Assembly: GCF_032362555.1 (NCBI RefSeq)
Contig: NC_083521.1
Location: 10,150,001 to 10,214,000, forward strand
Reading direction: 5' to 3'
Origin: Amyelois transitella
Lineage: Eukaryota > Arthropoda > Insecta > Lepidoptera > Pyralidae
Length of the DNA: 64,000 nt
The notes beneath the pieces are model-generated. The model was not told where the DNA came from and searched no databases. It was given only the letters and a program-made list of their open reading frames with translations. The first letter of the stretch is position 1. Every line of letters begins with the position of its first letter. The translations under genes were made by a program, and so were the position numbers. Positions 55,965-64,000 of the stretch are shown in pieces.

Positions 55965-56160
55965 CCAGGTTCCCGGCACCGATGTAAAAAAAATAAGATC
56001 ACTCCATCTGGTTCTCATGGATATCGCAAAAGACGAGTAAGGGATAAGCTTATAAACTTAGAATTCTTCTTTTAGGCGACGGGCTAGCAACCTCTCACTA
56101 TTTGAATCTCAATGCTATCATTGAGCCAAACAGCTGTACGTGGCCTTACAGACTTTTGAA
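55965..56160 (+). mobile_element. SINE, 3'-truncated
   Basis: AGGTTCCCGGCACCGATGT through CAGCTGTACGTGGCCTTAC. The tail is missing. Confidence 0.65.
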
Positions 56161-56540
56161 GAAACAAAAATAAATAAAAAGAAATAACACCTACAATATT
56201 TTGCATCATTTTAAACCAACGAACTTAAGTTCATTGGTTTCAATATTCAGGTTACAATTTAAGACACATCAATCAATCAAATACAGCTACTTCTTAAACA
56301 AAAGAAGCACAGTCCCGCCCTACACCATAGGATCATCGACCGAAGCAATGCGAACACGTTGCCAAAGTAAGGGCATTTGGTATGCCACCTGCGCCTGCGC
56401 ACCTACAAGGCGAAATGACCGATTTAGCTGAGAGACCACGTCGGCTGGGTAGCGGTGCGGTGTCATTGATGATCAGGGAATCATGTTCAATGACTTTGAA
56501 GCCGCAAGTCTCAGAATGTATCTAAATAAGTAAATAAATA

Positions 56541-56770
56541 TATACGGGACAAATTACACTGATTGAGTTAGAGGCTAACTAGTTCGAGGCTTGTGTTACG
56601 AGATACTAACTCAACGATACTTTGTATATTTTATAAAAAATACTTATATAGGTAAATTTCCAAGACCCAGAACAATCAGAAAAAGTTCTTTTCTCATCGT
56701 GCCCTGGCCGGGATTCGAACACGGGACCTACGATGTCACAGACAAACGTATTACCGCCACAGAGGCCGTC
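56541..56770 (-). mobile_element. tRNA-derived SINE
   Basis: ATACGGGACAAATTACACTG to CAGAGGCCGTC. The reversed B box GGGATTCGAACAC is nearly intact. Confidence 0.75.
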
Positions 56771-57794
56771 AAATATATACTATAATAAGCTTTACTTGAT
56801 TTCTCCTATGCATGGAAATATTCATAATTAGTTATGTTTGTAACAGCGGTATGTCAATGTTTTTGGCAATAAATATATTTTATTTATATTTTATTATTAT
56901 TATTTATTTAAAACACAAGTTAGTCCAACGCTAGGAGAAGAAGAAGAGAAGAGAAGAAGGATCAAAACCTTTCTCTGTTTATCACATCATGATCATCCTG
57001 GCTCCGTCGCATGGCACGCGCAACTCTGTTTTTATCGCGCGATAATCTGTCGCTGTTTCAGCTTTTATTACGAGGTGAAACGGGACAGCGATAGTTTTTC
57101 GGCTAAAGGGGCTGGTGTTAGTCACATCACGCCTAAAAAGAAGACAGCAGTAGGAAGATAAGGTTATTATCGACAACCTTAATCACAGTTAAAATAAACT
57201 GCATCTCAATTGCATTATAGGCTAAATTAGAAATAAACAATTTTTTTATTTATGAATTTCCAAAAAATATTTGTCTCATTACTACTTGACGTCAGAAGAG
57301 AAACATCTGCATCTTCCATCATAGGCCAACCAGCCATAAATTTTAACGTCCATATTCTTTACTGAAGACGAAAAAACATCCACATTGCAATGGAATATTA
57401 CTTTTATAACAATGATTAACTATATGATTTTTTTCTGTTATGTGCACAAAAAAATTTACAAACAAATAAACTGCCAGAAAAATAGACAAATATATTTTTT
57501 AGCTCTCACTTTTTTGGGAAAGAATTTGATTATCATATCGTACCTGATTATCTTTATTCTATAGAACATCTTAATTGTACACTATCTATAAGACAGATAC
57601 AACACATTCACCAATCTCTTCATTTTATCGTCACATATCTTCCATTTCTCTGAGAATCGTGCGCAGATATCTTTTGTTTTTTATCTTCAGATCTGAGTGT
57701 GCATCACGTGCGGCGTTGGGCAATAGGCGCGGTGCGCAGGCGCATACTTAGGTACTCTTGACAATGGCAGTGGATTAGCATTAGAATTGATATA
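56771..57794. other. Intergenic sequence with hairpin repeat copy 2
   Basis: 57031-57095 matches the hairpin repeat at 3381-3447. Otherwise AT-rich, with a GC-richer patch near 57705-57750. No gene. Confidence 0.45.
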
Positions 57795-58482
57795 TAATAT
57801 ATAGCGACCCGCCCCGGCTTCGCACGGATGCACAGCCGATACTAAATATATATCTCTATTAGAACTAACTAAAGGACCGCCCGCAAAGGGCCTAAGTCTT
57901 GCTCACTTCGCAACGGGCCGTGCAGCAGAAATCGTAATATTTTAATTTTACCACAACTTCAAAACCAAACGTCAAATTTTAATCATTCAAAGACCAAATA
58001 TTATCTACATAAACTGTACTTATTGATGAAATTATTTATTTTGATAAGGATTAATAGCATGAGTAAAAAAACGCGTTTAAATGTAGAATAAAAAAAATTC
58101 AAGATTTTAAAATAAAAATGTGGTTGTTGTGCCTCACTCGACATAGATAGGTATAGTGTGTCGCGGACTTTTTTGTAGATATTTATAAGATCTACAATTA
58201 ATTAAAACATTTTATGGTTCTATCTTTTGTAGTTTGGGCAGCGTACGCAAAATAAGTAACTTTTTGGTTGATTTTTTTCAGTTTGTGTCCGAAAAATCCA
58301 AATATATTACGGAACCCTATTTTTTTTCTAAAATAAAATATAGTCTATGTTACTCGTGGATAATGTAGCTTTCGTATGGTGAAAGAATTTTTAAAATCGG
58401 TCCAGTAGTTTTTGAGCCTATTCATTACAACCAAACAAACAAACAAAGTTTTCCTCTTTATTTATAATATTAGTGTAGATAA
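57795..58482 (-). mobile_element. Interspersed repeat, ACCCGCCCCGGCTTCGCAC head
   Basis: Shares its head with 41298 and ends TTTATAATATTAGTGTAGAT after ACCAAACAAACAAACAAAG. About 690 bases, no intact ORF. LINE- or Helitron-like; unresolved. Confidence 0.45.
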
Positions 58483-58489
58483 TATCCAT

Positions 58490-58730
58490 ATAATATATCC
58501 CTTGCGGGGTAGATAGAGCCAGCAGACTTGGAATACTGACAGGTCACGTTCAGTTGTTAGGCTCAATGATAGAATTGAGATTCAAATAGTGACAGGTCGC
58601 TAGCCTATTGCCTATAAAAGAATACCAAGTTTATGAACCTATCCCTTAGTCGCCTTTTACGTCATCCATGACAAAAGAGATGGAGTGGTCCTATTCTTTT
58701 TTATATTGGTGCCAGGAACCACATGGCGGT
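58490..58730 (-). mobile_element. (TATG)n-tail SINE
   Basis: Reverse copy, TATCCCTTGCGGGGTAGATA to TGCCAGGAACCACATGGC. Confidence 0.7.
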
Positions 58731-58799
58731 AAAGGTGTTTCAATTTGATATAATGAACCAGATTGATTGATTAAAAAACTAACGTTCGAAATTATCACC

Positions 58800-58912
58800 G
58801 ACTGACAAGACTGATCGGCCACGTTCTATCCCTCAGTCGCCTTTTACGACATCCATGGAAAAGAGATGGAACGGCTTTTTTCTATTGGTGCCAGGAACCA
58901 CACAGTATATCC
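58800..58912 (-). mobile_element. SINE, internally deleted
   Basis: A tail-side piece (ACAAGACTGATCGGCCACG) joined to the head half (TCAGTCGCCTTTTACGACAT to CAGGAACCACACAG). Confidence 0.55.
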
Positions 58913-58989
58913 ACAGTATCACATTAAGAATTTCCTTTAAGTTATTTATTTCCTCAATTTAAGATTTACTGCCTAAAGTTAATAATTAC

Positions 58990-59147
58990 TAATTTTTAAA
59001 TTATTAATTTTGAAATTAATTTATTACAAAACAATATTTACATGCCATACTTCTGGCGGAACATGTAAGATCACATATTTTTCTAACACCAATTTGTACC
59101 ATGTTTCAAGTAAATAAAGAATATTTCATTTCATTTAATTTTTATGG
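58990..59147 (+). mobile_element. LINE 3' end with (ATTTC)n tail
   Basis: ACATGCCATACTTCTGGCGG then AAATAAAGAATATTTCATTT and further ATTTC units. Typical retroposon 3' end; the clade is not assigned. Confidence 0.45.
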
Positions 59148-59747
59148 AAGTCATAAGCAAAGTTAATCACGATTATTTGTTTTTGAGGCTAACCAATTTG
59201 CAACTCAAGATGATTTGTATTCTAATGATACTACACCGCTGACAAGGAAAGTCACTGTGGTTCTATTCACTCATGAGGTACAAATGTTGGCATTATTTAA
59301 GATACTTAGTTAAATCTGAATTTCTCTTGTATATTCATCAGTCTATCGTGTATTTTCAATTCGTTCTCATTATAAATAAACAATTCTGAGGAAGTGATAT
59401 TAATTTAGCATAACACTTCCTAGTGGATTTTACGTTTTATAAAATATACCTAATAATACTGGTTTTAGAAATAACATTTTAAGCTTTTGTCTAAATTCTA
59501 AAGGCGACTTGTTAAACGAGTTTGGTCAGAATTGGCATATCTTTAAGGATCGTTAAATGCAGGAAATTCCATTTTCAGATTATTACATCATGAAGTTTAT
59601 AAGTTATGATGACATTTTTTACCAGATTATCATATCTATGTATATTTAAATCATTAAACTACCGCATGAGCCCACGCTTTTATCATTTTAATATGCCAGT
59701 AAGATTTTTTTTATCAAACGAAATATTTTTTTTGGGAGAAGAAAGAA

Positions 59748-59992
59748 AATGCCGTGTGGTTCCCGGCACCAATACAAAAAAGAATAGGACCACTCTCTTT
59801 CCCATGGATGTCGTAAAAGGCGACTAAGGGATATGCTTACAAACTTGTGATTTTTTTTAGGCGATGGGCTAGCAACCTGTCCTTATTTTAATCTCAATTC
59901 TATCATTAAGCCAAATAGCTGAACATGGCCGATCAGTCTTTTCAAGACTGTTGGTTCCTGTCTACCCTGCAAGGGATATTGGCGTGACCACG
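59748..59992 (+). mobile_element. (TATG)n-tail SINE
   Basis: ATGCCGTGTGGTTCCCGGC to TTGGCGTGACCACGTG. Full length except for the tail repeat. Confidence 0.75.
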
Positions 59993-60021
59993 TGTAGAAA
60001 TTTCTCGTTAATATTTTCCTC

Positions 60022-60249
60022 ATGAAATTCACTATGATTATTATCCTGGCTCAGGTCCTGGGAGCCCTGCAAGTCAAGTTTGTAAATTCAAGCTTCGACT
60101 ACCTATTAATATTAATTACAACTGTGAAGCCACAACCCTCTAACTTCCACAAACTGCCGGGAAACCAGACCCATTTTAGTTGCCTGACGGACAGGTTTCT
60201 TCAAGATGTTTTCTTTACAGTTAGAGCATCGATGATATCAACTTTATAA
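60022..60249 (+). other. Short ORF with signal-peptide-like start
   Basis: 75 codons, beginning MKFTMIIILAQVLGALQVKF, which looks like a secretion signal. The remainder has no recognisable domain. It could be a first exon (a weak donor GTCAAG follows GCCCTGCAA) or chance. It lies 300 bases before another small secreted-protein gene. Confidence 0.25.
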
Positions 60250-60548
60250 ATTTATATACAAAATACAAGTAAACATTTAAGACTGCCTAATCTGATTTTT
60301 TTTCCAAATGATTAAACAGCTTTCGATGAAAAAAGCAGAAATCTAGACGTGGTGTGACCATTAAAATCAACTGCCATCAAAACCATAAAATATTACATAA
60401 GAAAATCCTCGTTGAAGTAAATAAAATAATGTGGAAAATACCGACAAATTTGCGAGACCGATGCTGCCTTGACGAGCGAATTATGGAGAAATTGATCTAT
60501 TACCAGCAGGCTATATGAGCTGTGATGAGATGGGCTGCTTCATTCAGG

Positions 60549-62238
60549 ATGTGGGTGACAGCTTGTGTGCTGGTGTGTGGGGTGTTGTGGGCCGCGGCGG
60601 ATCCTATCGTGAGTCTCGAATCTTCTTTAAATGGATAACTCCACTATTCTTTTAGTTCAGCTACCACAAGTTTGAGTTAAGTTTGAATCAACCTTAAATA
60701 TAAGCCAGTAAAAAAATAACAGGATTTATTTCTTACGATGTCATTACCACTTCAAAGCTTTGACCCATTTCTCTTTCAAAGACCACCGCCGTGGCCATGC
60801 GAGTCTTACATCAAATGACTGACTGGTCTCCCTTTGTCCAGCCGCGGCCAGAAACCAGACTACCCCTCGCAGCCGCTGCTGACCTGAGTTCCCGTCTGGC
60901 AGCCCACACCCAGCATGTCCAGAACATACCGGACCCAAGGCTACCGGTACCAACTCCGCAGGACATAGAGGCTATAAAGAAAGTGGCTCAGATTCTTATC
61001 ACCCTCGGTCAACAGGTAATTGGTGGAATAAGCAACTTTAGATAACAGATTCATTACTCCGAAACTGATTGTCTCTATTAGCCACTGCTGACCTGGGTTC
61101 CCGTCTGGTAGCCTACACACATGTCCAGAGCATCCTAGATCTCAGACAGCCGGTGTCAACACCACAAGATATAGAAGCCATCAAATTCAAGCTCTCATCA
61201 CTCTTGGTCAACAGGTTAGATGATAGAATAAGTGAATTTTGGAGTACAGATTCTTAGTCCAGTTCTAGAAGCTACTGCAAACCTCGTTTCCCGTCTCACT
61301 GCCCACACCCAATAGGACCAGAGCCTATCAGAACATACGCTGATGGTACCAACTCCTCTGGATAAAGAAGCTATCAAGAATGTAGCTAAAATTCTCAACA
61401 GTCTTAGTCAACAGGCAACATTATAGAAATAATAACGTAATTTATCCAGACCAGACTGTCTTTATTAGCCACTCCAATTGGTTATAGCTGTAGGCTAGCT
61501 GTCTGTCTGTCCAATAATACTCGGGAAACCTTGGGCATCAGCTGATTTGCTTTACGTTTTGATGACAGAGTAGAAACGTTAATATACAAAAGCAAACAAC
61601 AATTCATAAATCAGGTATATGCTAATTAATTAACATATAGTTGAAATATAGTAGTTTCCTGACGAAGCGATATCGTGTGTTTGCATGTGTCGTCATATCG
61701 TGAGTCACGAATGTAACTTGGTTTGTTGCCCCGTGCCGTGTAAACATAGGAAGGACATGTCAGCATGGAATTGATGGAAAACTCGGGTTGTACGGTATGT
61801 TTCTTATGGGGCAGTAAATTAGCTGAGTATAAAAGAACGATTAAGTTTATTAGGAAAAAAATAATAAACTAAAATTTTATTCCGACAAAATTTTATCAAA
61901 ATCGGTTTAAGGATTTAGCCGTGAAAGCGTAACAGCAGATAGACTTGCTTTTATATTAAATAGTATGGATGAAAAACTCTGTTCGTCTTAACTTTACGAA
62001 ATAGATGTTGATAATCTAAATAAAATTTTACTGTGAGATCACGTGACTGATGCAATTAGAAAAAAACTGAAATAACGATCCCCCGGAAAAAATGGGAAAA
62101 GGTAACGGCACAGAAAGAAAGTAACTGATAGAACAAATGTTGTGTCATCAGGTCATCCCGGCCATCGTAGGTGAACCCACAGCTCCATCGCCGATGAACT
62201 GCGATCCCCCGGAGGATGCCGTGGATGACAGCCCATAG
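60549..62238 (+). CDS. Small secreted protein of unknown function (3 exons)
   Basis: Exons 60549-60608, 60782-61015, 62152-62238, all phase 0, give 126 residues. An in-frame upstream ATG at 60525 would add eight residues, but Met at 60549 directly starts the signal peptide (residues 1-17, core ACVLVCGVLWAAA). The mature part is about 109 residues, with AADLSSRLAAHTQ, a proline-rich PVPTPQD segment and a probable amphipathic helix (IEAIKKVAQILITLGQQ), then an acidic tail with one Cys (about residue 115). Donors are GTGAGT and GTAATT. Acceptors end AAAG (weak, exon 2) and ATCAG. I do not recognise the family. Two decayed copies of exon 2 follow in intron 2. Confidence 0.65.
61081..61215 (+). 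pseudogene. Decayed duplicate of exon 2 (copy 2)
   Basis: Matches exon 2 from the GCTGACCTG region to GGTCAACAG. A net deletion of about 7 bases near the 3' end shifts the frame relative to exon 3. An acceptor (TCTATTAG) and a donor-like GTTAGA remain. Confidence 0.7.
61266..61415 (+). pseudogene. Decayed duplicate of exon 2 (copy 3)
   Basis: Third copy, with an internal stop (CCCAATAG) and the donor GT changed to GC after GTCAACAG. More diverged than copy 2. Confidence 0.7.
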
Positions 62239-62275
62239 CTGACGGCTACACTGCTGGAGACTGGACGGACACTAA

Positions 62276-62735
62276 GGGTTAGTTCACAGCGAGATGAGAC
62301 GTTGCGAGAACTTGTAATGTTATAGTTGTGTATAAAATCTACATACATACATATAGTCACGTCTATATCCCTTACGGGGTAGACAGAGAAAATAGTCACG
62401 AAAAGACTGAATGGCCACGTTCAGCTGCTCGGCTTAATGATGGAATTGAGATCCAATTAGTGACAGGTTGCTAGCCCATCGCCTAAGTAAAGGATCGCCA
62501 TTTTTTAAGCCTATCCCTTAGTCGCCTCTTACGACCTCCATGGGAAAGAGATGGAGTGGTCCTATTCTTTTTTTTGTATTGGTGCCGGGAACCACACGGC
62601 ACTAATAAAATCAACACAAAAAAATAATAGTTTTTTTTTAAATGAGGATCTCTATTGCTGGTAAACGTCCACGCATCAAGTAGATAGTGTTTACTTACAT
62701 ATCCGCTGCGTCTCGACTCCGGTGTGAACTAACCC
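62276..62735. mobile_element. Harbinger-like MITE (TSD TAA) with nested SINE
   Basis: Perfect 13-bp terminal inverted repeats (GGGTTAGTTCACA) flanked by TAA at 62273-62275 and 62736-62738. A 3-bp TWA duplication fits PIF/Harbinger. Without the SINE the element is about 195 bases. It starts 38 bases after the stop of the small secreted protein and so may be part of its 3' UTR. Confidence 0.7.
62340..62604 (-). mobile_element. (TATG)n-tail SINE nested in the MITE
   Basis: ATAAAATC flanks the element at 62332-62339 and 62605-62612. Full-length reverse copy. Confidence 0.75.
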
Positions 62736-62738
62736 TAA

Positions 62739-64000
62739 GGAGTTTCATATTTTCAGTGAATGTAGATCAGGGTTTCCAATTTATGAACAAGCAGCTTTTG
62801 CAAGGGGCTTCGCTCCCGTGAGAAATTCCAGTAAAGAGTAGCCTGTGTTACTTCCGAAGGCCTTTTCTACATCTGTGCCAAATTTCGTGAAAATCAGTCT
62901 TGTAGTTTTCGAGTTTATTTGTTACAAATTACAAACAGAATTTAAATTTTATCATTATGCCAAACTATCAGCCTTTACAAGACCATTGGCTCTGCCTAAC
63001 CCGCAAGGGATATAGACGTGATTATATGTATGTAAAACTATTAATTTCTCTTCGTCTGATTTGGTAGTTGAATTTTGTTTTCAAGCTGTTTCATTCATTG
63101 AAAATGTGTCTGTTTATTTATTGGAACATATCAAATAATAATGAATTGTTATTATTAGTAGTAATGGTGGGTTTTGTTTGAATGCCAGCGACTTCCGTTG
63201 TGTAAATATTTGCATGTTAAATAAAGTATTTCAAAATGACTCGAATGTTTATTCATTTATATACTTACTCGCATAGATATTTCGTTTATTTATTTTTGTA
63301 CTACATGTTAGTATTGAAAGGCCAACCTGGGTGTCATTATACCTATATGTGATCAAATAAGTGATGAACAATTGTTTGACAACAATCGTTGAGAGCGGAC
63401 CTCAGGCCTAAATAGGACGCAACCAGGACTAATTCCACACGTATGAGGCTGACGAGGAATTGATATTAACCGACTTCAAACATGGAGGAGGTTCTTAATT
63501 CAACCGTGTTTTTTTGTATGTTTGCTGTTACTGCTTTCATATTAATATGGCAGCGAAGAAAAGTCATCATATACATATGTCTTTTTCGCTAATTGCTTTT
63601 TCTCCCGTGCTTATTGTCTAAGACCCAGGCATATCAGAAAAAGTTCGCTTCTCATCATGCCTCGCAATAGAAATTGGAGATTCGCCTTTGAGACCCCTAG
63701 CCAGCAATCTGTCACCATTTCTGAAACAGATTTTAAACTTCCGAGTTGCATTTTATTCGGACGTTTTGATTTTACAATAATCCGTAGTCACCGAGCGACA
63801 TCCGAGATAAAATAAATGTACGTTATGTGCGCGTTTAATAACTGTATTATTTATAAATACCATTTCAGAATTTCAATTTCTGACATTGGCTTTTGGCTCT
63901 GTTTACGCCTTAAGGAATAAAGACGTTATATGTTTCATAGCAGGATAAATTAAAATCATAATCGTAAACTTGAAACTAATTAACGATTAATCATAAAACT
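62739..64000. other. Intergenic sequence with repeat fragments
   Basis: 62800-62940 resembles the right half of subfamily-2 repeats (GAAAATCAGTCTTGTAGTTTT). 62960-63040 is a SINE 3' tail. 63468-63530 (AACCGACTTCAAACATGGAG) is a common Lepidoptera repeat end. 63618-63665 is a tRNA-SINE body fragment. No gene was seen up to the window edge. Confidence 0.5.

Overview
The window reads as nuclear DNA of a moth or butterfly (Lepidoptera). The evidence is an AT-rich background, short coding exons separated by long introns with GT..AG borders, and an unusually dense load of repeat families: an intact RTE-type LINE, more than twenty copies of a ~250-290 bp SINE ending in (TATG)n, a tRNA-derived SINE, Helitron-like elements ending in CTAG, an hAT element and a Harbinger-like MITE. 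No bacterial, viral or organellar genes were seen.

Layout. 1-3.85 kb is AT-rich and gene-free. A CpG-rich stretch at 3.86-4.05 kb, ending in a GTAAGT donor, looks like a promoter with a non-coding first exon. 4.06-20.6 kb would then be a repeat-filled first intron. 20.67-28.81 kb (+) encodes a 198-residue cysteine-rich protein in four coding exons, with a signal peptide, two CCC triplets and a hydrophobic C-terminus with no cytoplasmic tail. I do not recognise the family. 28.8-35.9 kb is intergenic and holds a 3.65 kb insertion flanked by 23-bp direct repeats. 35.9-44.26 kb (+) is an 11-exon pickpocket-type DEG/ENaC channel subunit of 568 residues; all exon phases agree. 44.5-53.1 kb (-) is a two-exon secreted lipase of 362 residues. 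Its 7.5 kb intron contains a full-length RTE with an intact 1036-codon ORF and an hAT element. The channel and lipase genes converge, and their poly(A) signals are about 5 bases apart. 53.1-60.5 kb is intergenic. 60.55-62.24 kb (+) is a small secreted protein of 126 residues with two decayed copies of its middle exon; a MITE carrying a SINE starts 38 bp after its stop codon.

Most interesting points. (1) The channel lacks the G/S-x-S selectivity filter (it reads TVT) and has Arg in place of the His of the N-terminal HG motif, although the rest of the ENaC architecture is intact. (2) The abundant SINE shares its 3' tail with the resident RTE. A SINE joined to an RTE 3' end sits inside a single pair of 10-bp target-site duplications, which suggests template switching by the RTE machinery. 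That chimera lies 5 bases into the splice donor side of channel exon 6; another SINE lies 18 bp from the exon 10 acceptor. (3) Perfect 25-28 bp hairpins with 3-5 nt loops recur, and an ~800 bp element has ~292 bp near-identical inverted arms. (4) The CCC-triplet protein is an uncharacterised, probably membrane-anchored, disulfide-rich protein.

The genes do not form an obvious pathway. They are separate loci: one surface protein, one ion channel, one secreted enzyme and one small secreted protein.
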